NCBI GenBank assembly: GCA_012960135.1 | Contig: DUBW01000020.1 | Location: 1 to 33,602, forward strand | Direction: 5' to 3' | Source: Methyloprofundus sp. | Lineage (GTDB): Bacteria; Pseudomonadota; Gammaproteobacteria; Methylococcales; Methylomonadaceae | DNA length: 33,602 bases | Shown: piece after piece, positions 1-7,772 of the stretch | How the letters are laid out: each line of letters starts with the position of its first letter | Numbering within the stretch: the stretch's first letter is position 1 | Program-made: the position numbers and the translations under genes | Notes under the pieces: model-generated | Told to the model about the DNA's origin: nothing | Database searches by the model: none | The model's input: the letters and a program-made list of their open reading frames with translations, nothing else

Positions 1-1953
1 GCTTATGAGCCAGGTGTTGGCACACACTGGACTGAGGCTTGGGCTATAGTTTCTGGCACGGCATCTGCACCACTAGCAGATAATGCACCACAAGCTAACA
101 ATGACAGCACAACGGCCATTATTGGTTTAACAAAAATTATTAACGTTTTAGCCAATGACGCTGACGAAAATAAAAATACACTCAGCATTGCTAACCTGAC
201 AACACCTGTTGCCAATGGCACTGCAAGCGGTACGGCAAATTTACGTTCAGATAGAAGTATTGATTTCACTGTTAATGTTGCGGGTACATCACGCTTTAGT
301 TACACCATCAAAGATGCTGCAGGGCAAACCAGCACAGCAACTGTTAGTGTTAATGTTTTAGCTTTAGATGCCAAGAATGATAGCAAAACTATTCAAGCAG
401 GTAGCAGCACTACACTGAATGTACTTGACAATGACTTAGGTAAAAACCTTATTATTACCAATGTAGATGCAGGTACGAAAGGCACCATAACTTACACAGA
501 TACTGCGATTGTTTATACCCCAAATGATGGTGTTTCTAATATTGATACCTTGTCTTACACTGCAACAAGAACCATCAATCATATTAACTATGAAGATACC
601 GCAACCATTACACTTGACATACAAGCCGTAGCACTAACATCTAACGAAGGCGGCTTTAATCAAGACAGCGGCAAAGTAGTCGGTACCTATTTTGTTGAAT
701 GGGGTGTTTATGGCAGAGATTTTCATGTGAAAGACATTGACGCCGAAAACTTAACGCACATTCTATTTGGCTTTTTATCACTCTGCGCCCCTATTCCAAA
801 TGCTTATTGGGGTGCCATTACAGCGGTAGAAAAAGAATGCGCAAATAAGGCGCCTTATGAAGTAACAATGGTAGATAGCTATGCCAATCTTGAAAGAGCC
901 TATGCCGCAACAGATAGCGTCAATGGCATTGCTGACAGCTGGTACGGTCCTGGCGAAATAAACCCTGCTGCAGGCGAATATAATGGTAGCTTTAAGCAGT
1001 TTCGCTTACTAAAAGAACAATACCCGCACCTACGTATCTTGCCTTCTGTTGGTGGCTGGACAATGTCTACTCCATTCTTTGCAATGGCAAATGACTCAGA
1101 AAAACGTGCGACTTTTGTTGAATCAGTAAAACAGTTTATCCGCACATACCCTTTCTTTGATGGTATAGATATCGATTGGGAATATCCAGTTATTGGTGGC
1201 GATGGCAATGATAAAGCACTCGCCTCACCAGCCGATCGTGATAATTATACCGTTCTGATGTCTGAACTGCGCACCGCTATGAATGAGCTCGGCAATGAGC
1301 TCACAGACGAAAATGGTAATGCCCGCTACTTTGAAGTAACTGCTGCGGTTGGTGCTGGTAAAGATAAAATCGATGCCATTGATTACAATACTGTCGAGCA
1401 ATACATGGATTACATCTTTATGATGACTTATGATTTTGCAGGCGGATGGGATGCAACCACCGGTCACCATGCTGCTGTATATAGCACAGGCAACTCAGCC
1501 CAACCAATTGGGTTCAGTACTTATGAAGCATCACAAAACTTTATTTCTGCGGGAGTCCCCCCTGAAAAATTGGTTGTCGGCGCAGCTTTTTATGGCCGTG
1601 GATGGCAGGGTGTTGCCCCCATCAACGGAGATCCAGTTTATGCACCTGCTGCGGGCGCTGCACCTGGGACCTGGGAACCTGGCGTATTCGATTTTTTTGA
1701 CATCGTAGAAAATTATTTATCCAATAGCAGTTATACTACAGAGTATGACAATATAGCTGAGGCCCCCTATGTTTGGAGCCCAACGACTGGCATTTTCATT
1801 ACCTATGAAAATGAACGCTCTATTGCTGCCAAAGGTCGCTTGCTAGATGAACTAAGCCTTGGTGGTATTTTTAGCTGGGAGCTTGACGGGGATGCAAAAG
1901 ACGGGCGCTTATTAGATGCAATGAACCACGCCGTCGGAAATAGCTTAAAATAA
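1..1953 (+). CDS. Secreted modular chitinase, GH18 family (5' end missing)
   Basis: The frame is open from base 1, so the gene starts outside the window; about 650 residues are visible. The first ~20 residues (YEPG..HWTEAW) look like the end of a CBM5/12-type chitin-binding module. Next come two Ig/cadherin-like linker repeats, recognisable by VLANDAD and VLDNDLG, to about residue 205. The rest is a GH18 TIM barrel with the SVGGW strand (near base 1045) and the catalytic DGIDIDWEYP motif (bases 1159-1188), whose Glu at 1180-1182 is the proton donor. It should hydrolyse chitin outside the cell. The ATG at 550 lies inside the linker repeats and is not the start. A terminator follows. The fold is certain; endo or exo action cannot be told from sequence. 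Confidence 0.93.
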   Translation, partial: AYEPGVGTHWTEAWAIVSGTASAPLADNAPQANNDSTTAIIGLTKIINVLANDADENKNTLSIANLTTPVANGTASGTANLRSDRSIDFTVNVAGTSRFSYTIKDAAGQTSTATVSVNVLALDAKNDSKTIQAGSSTTLNVLDNDLGKNLIITNVDAGTKGTITYTDTAIVYTPNDGVSNIDTLSYTATRTINHINYEDTATITLDIQAVALTSNEGGFNQDSGKVVGTYFVEWGVYGRDFHVKDIDAENLTHILFGFLSLCAPIPNAYWGAITAVEKECANKAPYEVTMVDSYANLERAYAATDSVNGIADSWYGPGEINPAAGEYNGSFKQFRLLKEQYPHLRILPSVGGWTMSTPFFAMANDSEKRATFVESVKQFIRTYPFFDGIDIDWEYPVIGGDGNDKALASPADRDNYTVLMSELRTAMNELGNELTDENGNARYFEVTAAVGAGKDKIDAIDYNTVEQYMDYIFMMTYDFAGGWDATTGHHAAVYSTGNSAQPIGFSTYEASQNFISAGVPPEKLVVGAAFYGRGWQGVAPINGDPVYAPAAGAAPGTWEPGVFDFFDIVENYLSNSSYTTEYDNIAEAPYVWSPTTGIFITYENERSIAAKGRLLDELSLGGIFSWELDGDAKDGRLLDAMNHAVGNSLK

Positions 1954-1974
1954 TAAACGCTATTGTCTCATGTC

Positions 1975-2015
1975 AAAAAGCCCCGGCCTCTTAATTGAAG
2001 TTGGGGCTTTCTTTT
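1975..2015 (+). terminator. Rho-independent terminator of the chitinase gene
   Basis: AAAGCCCC (1977-1984) pairs with GGGGCTTT (2003-2010) and is followed by CTTTT. It lies 23 bases after the chitinase stop codon. Confidence 0.85.
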
Positions 2016-2121
2016 ACATAAAATCAGCGAAACTTAACTAACACCCTTTTCACCCCCCCAATAGCACTCGCTTAAATATAAAATAACTAAAAAATAACTG
2101 TTCGGGTAATAGGGGATAGAC

Positions 2122-2168
2122 CACGTTTATTTATAGCTCATTTAATAGTGATCTGTTCCCTATTCTTT
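2122..2168 (-). repeat. Repeat copy 1: 3' end of a REP-type transposase gene
   Basis: This 47-base segment recurs at 6004-6050 with three mismatches. Read on the minus strand it encodes the C-terminal residues RIGNRSLLNEL and the stop of the transposase remnant at 2131-2388. The second copy encodes RIENRPLLNGL and a stop, so the repeat is the decayed tail of two copies of one transposase gene. Confidence 0.75.
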
Positions 2169-2388
2169 TGCTATTATTTTTCATGAACCTGAGCCATACT
2201 GCTTGCCAAAATTTTCGAAATAGCCCCCGTTGCTTTGCCCAAACTGCGACGGAGAAATGAAGATCATCACTTTCGTGACTGAAAGGAAACCAGTCGTGAA
2301 AATACGCAGGCATATCGGAGAACGGGATCATGCACCGGCGATTTCTCCGGCTCGTGACCCGCCTATATTCTGTGCGGAGATAGATCAA
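2131..2388 (-). pseudogene. Remnant of a REP-associated Y1 (IS200-like) transposase
   Basis: The 85-residue frame starts YRRVTSRRNRR, which matches the N-terminal VTSRGNRR block of REP-associated tyrosine transposases (TnpA-REP, Y1 family). It then jumps to a C-terminal-like segment ending GNRSLLNEL. The HUH motif and catalytic Tyr region of a ~230-residue protein are missing, so this is an internally deleted, inactive remnant. Bases 2389-2637 hold no intact gene. A short minus-strand reading near 2450-2545 (LLHFPEEVADLACLEGY) looks protein-like but I could not assign it. Confidence 0.6.
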
Positions 2389-2637
2389 ACTCCGTTATTG
2401 GAATGATAACGCAATTAACCCGACAGAGCGGATGATGAGTTTGATCAAATGGTAAGCTGATAGCCTTCTAAACAGGCTAAATCTGCAACCTCTTCCGGAA
2501 AATGCAACAAGTTTCTCTGTGCTTCAAAACTAATCAAGAGAAAAATTCAGAGTAATTTATCATCTTTTGCTCAAAGTATGGAATGGGTGGATTTAATCTC
2601 ATTTTACTGACGGACAGTTGATAAACTGTTTGTTGCC

Positions 2638-2684
2638 AAAATCAAATAATATCTTGACTTTGTGGCTCGGAATTCCTATTCTTC
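2638..2684 (+). promoter_or_regulatory. Repeated promoter-like cassette, copy 1 (upstream of multicopper oxidase)
   Basis: The first 24 bases are identical to 4544-4567, and the rest is similar. It contains TTGACT (2654-2659) and TATTCT (2677-2682) with a 17-base spacer, a good sigma-70 arrangement pointing at the oxidase gene 80 bases downstream. The CCTATTCTT end recurs around the transposase debris in this region, so the cassette is probably part of the REP-type element relics. Promoter activity is inferred. Confidence 0.5.
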
Positions 2685-2763
2685 AAAGGATGTTGTTGTG
2701 ATGTAAGTCGCAGCCACGACTTTTAATGCCTTAGTTACTTTACCCCTCAATTTTTAATAAAAA

Positions 2764-4185
2764 ATGAACAATAATTGTTCTTATTGCTTGCTGCGCATAC
2801 TTTTTTTTCTGAGTTTGCCTATGCACCTTTATGCCTCAGAACTCTCGGTCGTCGATACTCATGAGATCACAGAAATACTGGAAAATGAGTTTAAGGGAGC
2901 ATACCCTGAAACGATTCTTCCAACTGGAGAGATTAGAGAAATTGAATTAGTGGCAAAACCAGATATGGTGGCTATCGTGCCACCCTACAATACATCTGTC
3001 TGGGCTTATAATGGAACTATCCCAGGACCTGTTATTCGAATTAAGCTCGGCGATACACTTAAGTTGACGTTAAAAAATGAATTATCTCAACCTACAACGA
3101 TTCATTGGCATGGTGTCCGCGTTCCAAATGCGATGGATGGTGTGCCAGGAGTAACTCAGCCACCTATCCAGCCAGGAGATAGCTTTACTTATCAATTTAC
3201 TCCAAAAGATGCGGGTACTTTCTGGTTTCACCCGCATATTAATGCAGCAGAGCAGATTGAGCGCGGTTTACATGGTGTTTTAGTTGTTGAAGACCCAGAT
3301 GAGCCGAGCTATTCACAGGATCTCGTCTGGGTTCTAGATGACTGGTTGTTTACCAACGGTGGTGAAATTTATTCTAGATTTGTAACAAAGCATGACCTGT
3401 CTCACGATGGGCGCTGGGGAAACCTCTTAACGGTCAATGGAAAATATCAACCTACGTTTAAGGTTAAAGCAGGAGAAAGAATACGTATTAGAATGATCAA
3501 TGTTGCTAATGGTCGTGTCTTTATGCCTTTTTTTGAGCAATTATATCCCTTAGTAATAGCAGTAGATGGTATGTTAGCTAAGGCACCATTTGCGTTAAAA
3601 AATTTTTCCATAGCACCAGGTAATCGAGTAGATCTGGATATTATTATCCCCAAAGTAGCGGCCGGGAAAACTTTTGCTGTGCACGATGCTTTTACAAGAA
3701 ATAATATCGATTTAGCATTTATCCAGGTAACGTCTGCAGAACCCATTACAACACCTTCCTTTAATTCACCTCAGGCCAAACATTTTCCGTTATGGTCTAA
3801 TGCGATAAAAATACCAGTTGGACATGAGTTTATTCTTAATGCTAAACGTGGCGGTGTACATGGTATATCCTGGATGATCGATAATAAAGTCTGGCCAGAA
3901 GGCAAGGTTTATGAACTACAATCAGGTGAATTTACTCGATTACGAATTAGCAATAAATCATCGCGCTTACACCCTATGCATCTTCATGGACAGTTTTTTA
4001 AAGTTATTGCAAAAAATGGGATGAAAGTAGAGGCAGATTTCTGGCAAGATACTGTTCTCATTGGCCCTAAAGAGTCGATTGATATTGGTCTAGTGCCTAT
4101 GGATAAAGGTGTATGGGCTCATCATTGCCATATATTAGAGCATGCAGAATCAGGCATGATGAGTACCATTATAGTTAAGGAATGA
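2764..4185 (+). CDS. Multicopper oxidase (laccase/CueO-like, periplasmic)
   Basis: A 473-residue protein with a Sec signal (hydrophobic LLRILFFLSLPM, cleavage near YAS). All four copper-binding blocks are present: HWHG (His114, His116), WFHPH (His156, His158), HPMHLHG (His403, His406, His408) and HHCHILEHAESGM (His454, Cys455, His456, His460, axial Met465). A complete type 1 site and trinuclear cluster imply O2-reducing oxidase activity on metal ions or phenolics. There is no Met-rich insert of the CueO type, so a Cu(I) oxidase role is not specifically supported. No clear Shine-Dalgarno precedes the ATG. It stands alone, without a copper-export partner, behind a promoter-like repeat. Confidence 0.93.
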   Translation: MNNNCSYCLLRILFFLSLPMHLYASELSVVDTHEITEILENEFKGAYPETILPTGEIREIELVAKPDMVAIVPPYNTSVWAYNGTIPGPVIRIKLGDTLKLTLKNELSQPTTIHWHGVRVPNAMDGVPGVTQPPIQPGDSFTYQFTPKDAGTFWFHPHINAAEQIERGLHGVLVVEDPDEPSYSQDLVWVLDDWLFTNGGEIYSRFVTKHDLSHDGRWGNLLTVNGKYQPTFKVKAGERIRIRMINVANGRVFMPFFEQLYPLVIAVDGMLAKAPFALKNFSIAPGNRVDLDIIIPKVAAGKTFAVHDAFTRNNIDLAFIQVTSAEPITTPSFNSPQAKHFPLWSNAIKIPVGHEFILNAKRGGVHGISWMIDNKVWPEGKVYELQSGEFTRLRISNKSSRLHPMHLHGQFFKVIAKNGMKVEADFWQDTVLIGPKESIDIGLVPMDKGVWAHHCHILEHAESGMMSTIIVKE

Positions 4186-4336
4186 GCGTAGTTACCTCTG
4201 AATAAATGACAGTGCGGAACACTAAGGCCAAGAAAATTAGGCTAACTAGTAAAGTGACTTTAAGTCCTTAATTATTTTATCTTAACGGCTTAAAGCCATA
4301 TTCTATTACTAGGTTTGTTTGTACTCCTAATACGCA

Positions 4337-4516
4337 TTATATGATTTTCTGAATCCCCACTGCTTTGCGTAATTCCAGTAAAAATGGGGTACTACTAGCA
4401 CGTGCTTTTTCAGCTCCTTCCTGGAGCTGTTAAAGAATATGTGGTGGTTCTTGCATCAGTGCATCATAGCGTTCTCGCGCAGGAGTTATTTCTGTATTAC
4501 TCTTTTCAAACAGGGG
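4337..4516 (-). pseudogene. trpS: 3' fragment of trpS (tryptophanyl-tRNA synthetase)
   Basis: On the minus strand this reads LFEKSNTEITPARERYDALM, then an in-frame TAA, then EGAEKARASSTPFLLELRKAVG and a stop at 4337-4339. These match the conserved C-terminal end of bacterial TrpS (PARERYDALM and EGAEKARAIATP-type blocks). Only about 60 codons remain and one is a stop, so it is a displaced, dead fragment. It ends against a CCCCTATTCTT element end, suggesting it was carried or truncated with the REP-type element. Bases 4186-4336 show no gene. Confidence 0.75.
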
Positions 4517-4543
4517 TACTAGTGACCTGCCCCCTATTCTTTT

Positions 4544-4591
4544 AAAATCAAATAATATCTTGACTTTATGGATTGGGACTCCTATTCTTTC
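4544..4591 (+). promoter_or_regulatory. Repeated promoter-like cassette, copy 2 (upstream of MFS gene)
   Basis: This is the second copy of the 2638-2684 repeat. TTGACT (4560-4565) and TATTCT (4583-4588) are again 17 bases apart. The MFS start codon lies 32 bases after the -10-like hexamer, a normal leader length. Promoter function is inferred from the spacing. Confidence 0.5.
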
Positions 4592-4620
4592 TCCTTAATA
4601 CCATGCTTTAGGGATCTTCT

Positions 4621-5859
4621 ATGAACCTAAAAATTACACATAAGCCAAGTTATCGTTTTGTCATAGTCGGGCTTTGCTTTCTCCTGTGCCTTGTCAATTA
4701 CATGGATCGGGCAATCATTTCGTTTGCGATTGAGCCCATCAAGGCTGAATTCGGGTTGGATAATGCCAGCTTCGGATTACTCACCTCTGCTTTTGCGTTG
4801 GGCACTGTTTCGGTAAATGCACTGGCCGGTTGGCTGCTTGACCGATCCAATGTCCGCATTATCTGGAGCATAGGTATCTTTTTCTGGTCAATAATAATGA
4901 TTTTGCTGGGAATGGCCCATATGCTGATGCTTTTCATTGCCCTGCGCTACCTATTAGGCTTGGGCGAAGGCATGAATTTTCCAGCCATGAACCGTGCCAT
5001 GGCCGACTGGGTTCAACCTGAAGAATTGAGCCAAATGGTGTCGCTGGGATTACTGGGCGTACCCATGGCGATGCTGATTGGCGGGCCGTTACTGTCGCAC
5101 CTGATAGAAGCCATCGGCTGGCGAAACTCCTTCATCTCCCTTGGTGTCCTGGGTGCTTTCGTGGCACTGGCCTGTGCACTGGTGTATCGCAAGGGACCTT
5201 ACCATTCCTGCTCTGAAAAGCAGGAACCTGATGCCGATAAACTGAATGTTTCATGGCTGGCACTGCTAAAAAACCGGACTCTACTGGCCACCAGTTGGTC
5301 GTTTTTTGCCTTTGGTTACGTGCTGTTTTTCGCGATCAGCTGGATGCCTGGCTATCTGGAACAGACCTACAATATGAAGCTGACCACTATTGGCTGGTTC
5401 AGCAGTTTGCCCTGGGCGTTAGCGCTCGTACTCATGCCATTGGCAGGCTGGATCTCGGATCGGATCATGCTACGCACCGGCAGCACTCGAAAATCCCGAG
5501 TGCACGTGATCTGGATATGCCAATTGGTAGCGGTGGCGTTTTTTATTCCACTGATGTTCCGCCAATCACCCACGGTAGCTGTGTTCTGCCTGTCCTTTGC
5601 AATTGGTTTTTCCATGATGCCCAACAGCTCTTACTACTCGATCTGCACCGATCTATTCCGCGATCAAGCTGGCGCGGCAACAGGCATTATGGTGACGTTT
5701 TTCTCACTGTCAGGCGTTGTCTCTCCACTTCTCACAGGCTGGCTGACAGATATATTTAGTGGCTTTACAGCCGCCTTTGGAGCCCTGGTGGTACTGGTAT
5801 CAAGCGCTGTGTTTGGCATGATATTTGTGGCGCATCCGGATGCGCCAGAACCTGTGTGA
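4621..5859 (+). CDS. MFS transporter, anion:cation symporter (ACS)-like family
   Basis: A 412-residue inner-membrane protein with about 12 hydrophobic segments. The N-terminal half has the ACS-like signature NYMDRAIISFA in helix 1, a DRSNVR loop between helices 2 and 3, and RYLLGLGEGMNFPAM in helices 4-5. This family imports organic acids such as hexuronates, glucarate or 4-hydroxyphenylacetate; the substrate cannot be named. AGGG upstream of the ATG serves as ribosome site. The gene is visibly richer in G+C than its AT-rich surroundings and is bounded by element relics, which suggests recent acquisition. A 168-codon frame inside it is a shadow. Confidence 0.85.
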   Translation: MNLKITHKPSYRFVIVGLCFLLCLVNYMDRAIISFAIEPIKAEFGLDNASFGLLTSAFALGTVSVNALAGWLLDRSNVRIIWSIGIFFWSIIMILLGMAHMLMLFIALRYLLGLGEGMNFPAMNRAMADWVQPEELSQMVSLGLLGVPMAMLIGGPLLSHLIEAIGWRNSFISLGVLGAFVALACALVYRKGPYHSCSEKQEPDADKLNVSWLALLKNRTLLATSWSFFAFGYVLFFAISWMPGYLEQTYNMKLTTIGWFSSLPWALALVLMPLAGWISDRIMLRTGSTRKSRVHVIWICQLVAVAFFIPLMFRQSPTVAVFCLSFAIGFSMMPNSSYYSICTDLFRDQAGAATGIMVTFFSLSGVVSPLLTGWLTDIFSGFTAAFGALVVLVSSAVFGMIFVAHPDAPEPV

Positions 5860-6003
5860 TTCTGGAACTGGCACCAACCCTATTCTTGTCCGGAAATTTC
5901 ATTTAAGTCGACAGAGGATTATTGCTGATCTACCCCTCATCCAACCTTCATTGGGTTGTGCCCTTTTTTAGTTTCAAAGGACACTAGAGTTAAGATACAA
6001 GGT

Positions 6004-6050
6004 CACGTTTATTTATAGCCCATTTAATAGTGGTCTGTTCTCTATTCTTT
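6004..6050 (-). repeat. Repeat copy 2: 3' end of a REP-type transposase gene
   Basis: This copy differs from 2122-2168 at 3 of 47 positions. On the minus strand it reads RIENRPLLNGL and a stop, the tail of the same transposase. The rest of the gene is absent. The gap 5860-6255 otherwise holds a further CCTATTCTT end at about 5879 and a large hairpin (6156-6209), and no gene. Confidence 0.65.
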
Positions 6051-6155
6051 ATGCCCCCTAGTCTTTACCTCTTTTTTTATGCCTAAAATATGTAAAAAAG
6101 CATTGATGCTTAAGAAGGGTTGCTCAAACATACCTTTTGTTGGTAAAGTCTGCAT

Positions 6156-6209
6156 TCCAGCAATATGTACTTCAATTAGCCTAGACGGCGTGAAGTATAT
6201 ATTGCTGGA
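6156..6209. repeat. Large inverted repeat (19-bp arms)
   Basis: TCCAGCAATATGTACTTCA (6156-6174) and its complement at 6191-6209 pair with one mismatch around a 16-base loop. No T-run follows, so it is not a typical terminator. It lies 47 bases before the lipoprotein start codon and would form a strong hairpin in its leader RNA if the promoter is upstream. It may also be a tiny mobile palindrome. Confidence 0.7.
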
Positions 6210-6255
6210 TTGATAAAACTTAATTTTTAATGAATTTTAACTTAGAGGAAAGCCT

Positions 6256-6489
6256 ATGAAAACTGTACTACTTGTATCCTTAATACTGCCACTAGTCATT
6301 ACTTTAACCGCCTGTGATGACAGCACCAATACCGATCAAGGTACTGAGGTTTCCGCGCAGCTAAAAGAAACTGGTGCCACTGAAACAGAACAAGTGAGTC
6401 AGCCGGCACAAGGTGTGATTTCAGATACTGCTGAGGTAATCGAAGACAATCTGGAATCGATTCAGGAGAATCTCGAGAACAACCCTTGA
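6256..6489 (+). CDS. Small acidic lipoprotein, unknown function
   Basis: A 77-residue protein with a lipoprotein signal: MKTVLLVSLI, hydrophobic core, lipobox LTAC with lipidated Cys20. The mature part is short, rich in Glu, Gln and Thr, and ends in a predicted amphipathic stretch (VIEDNLESIQENLENN). Position +2 is Asp (CDD), the inner-membrane retention signal in enterobacteria; whether that rule holds here is unknown. AGAGGAAAG sits 6 bases before the ATG, which supports translation. No recognised family. Confidence 0.7.
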   Translation: MKTVLLVSLILPLVITLTACDDSTNTDQGTEVSAQLKETGATETEQVSQPAQGVISDTAEVIEDNLESIQENLENNP

Positions 6490-6659
6490 GACCCTGGTGA
6501 TAGACAACTGTTTATTACCTGGTACACCACTTGAATATGAATTTCTAACAGGCCTCTATTGAGTCAACTATAGCAAGGTGGATACTCATCCAAGTTGAAG
6601 TAGTAGATGCTACCTATAATGATCAGTGACATTTGAATCAATACGGTCATATATGGCCC

Positions 6660-6947
6660 CAATACTGCTCGGCTTGGAAAGCCAGGGAATCAATGCCACT
6701 CTCTTATGGTGGTGTTTAGAAATCGGTGTCGGCATGGGTGGTAATAGGTGCCACCTTGGATCAAGGTGCCCATGTTAATCTTATGACTTTATCTGAAAGA
6801 CTGGCAAAAGATACAGGCAATCCTGACCTGACGATCACACCAGGATTACGGATTAAAAAAGCCCCCCCTGCCATGATTACCACGCTAGTGACTTCAAGTA
6901 TTGCTAAGTGGGTGTGTTTTGATTTCTTTTTAGCACCACTTCACTAA
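6660..6947 (+). pseudogene. Frameshifted C-terminal fragment of an ArsB/NhaD/SLC13-like permease
   Basis: One frame reads INATLLWWCLEIGVGMGGN, matching the WW-LALGA-LGGN block of ion-transporter superfamily permeases. After a shift near 6740 the next frame continues VVIGATLDQGAHVNLMTLSE and ends PPAMITTLVTSSIAKW, matching the next loop and last helix of the same family. The intact protein would be over 400 residues; only its end remains. The arsenite pump ArsB, NhaD and SLC13 carriers share these features, so the original substrate is open. Bases 6490-6659 and 6948-7041 show nothing else. Confidence 0.6.
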
Positions 6948-7041
6948 TTTCACAATATTTTTTAGGCTGTAATTTATATTTGCTGATAATGCATGCAAAA
7001 AACAGCAATAATTGCATTACCCGCTCCAGCTAACCATACTT

Positions 7042-7680
7042 TTAAAATGATGAGGATATTTTTTGCCTCCATTCAAGTGAAAGCTCTGGAATAAGCAATG
7101 CTTTTGTAATGACAGACTTGCTTTCCTGATAGTTTTTATCAAATGATGCTCTAAATAAAGAGTTTATACTTACCTTAGATGGAGTTTGCTTTGTCACAAC
7201 AACCGGATTTCCTGATTCAATAAATCCTTCCTTAATGACCCGCATATAAATTCCAGTGGCAAAATGCTCAATAAATAAACGCGGCATATCTTTATTGCTA
7301 ACAGCAATACCTAATTTATGGCAAGGAACTCGTGGTTGCGTTATTTCTAATACACACTCACCAATTGTCAACTGATCACCTATATGTAAGTTAGCTTCTT
7401 CTAAGCCTGAAATAGTTAGATTTTCACCAAATATTCCCTTGCTTAACTCCGTCCGCCTGAGCACTTTAGCCCAATATTCATAATGATCAAATGAGAATGC
7501 GTAGACTGCTTTATGCTCACCGCCATGCTTTTTTAAATCTGCTTGTTGATCTCCTTGCAGGTTTTCTTTAGCAACATAAACTTTACCTCTGACGGGCTTT
7601 TTAAAAATACCCGTGCTTATTATTTTACCTTGATACTCTACCTGAGTAGGTCGTGACGTATTAATAGATATGAGTCTCAT
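7042..7680 (-). CDS. MOSC domain protein, YiiM family
   Basis: A 212-residue cytosolic protein. The MOSC beta-barrel covers residues ~1-160 with GDQQADLKKHGG, the FGENLTI strand and the PRVPCHKL motif, whose Cys is the predicted molybdenum-cofactor sulfur or metal ligand. The C-terminal ~50 residues correspond to the 3-alpha domain of YiiM. E. coli YiiM takes part in reducing N-hydroxylated compounds such as 6-hydroxylaminopurine, so a Moco-linked detoxification role is reasonable. It lies 92 bases downstream of the HPP-CBS gene on the same strand and may be co-transcribed. Confidence 0.88.
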   Translation of the reverse strand: MRLISINTSRPTQVEYQGKIISTGIFKKPVRGKVYVAKENLQGDQQADLKKHGGEHKAVYAFSFDHYEYWAKVLRRTELSKGIFGENLTISGLEEANLHIGDQLTIGECVLEITQPRVPCHKLGIAVSNKDMPRLFIEHFATGIYMRVIKEGFIESGNPVVVTKQTPSKVSINSLFRASFDKNYQESKSVITKALLIPELSLEWRQKISSSF

Positions 7681-7772
7681 AGAAAGCCCTTTTGAAGGAT
7701 GTGACGGAAAAACCTGATAAGGTGGCTAATCAACTTTGTTCTACAACAATTTATCTGGTTATATTTAAGCCA

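Noticed and set aside
5253-5759. 168-codon plus-strand frame inside the MFS gene
   Set aside because: Shadow frame in a G+C-richer gene; no family, no ribosome site.
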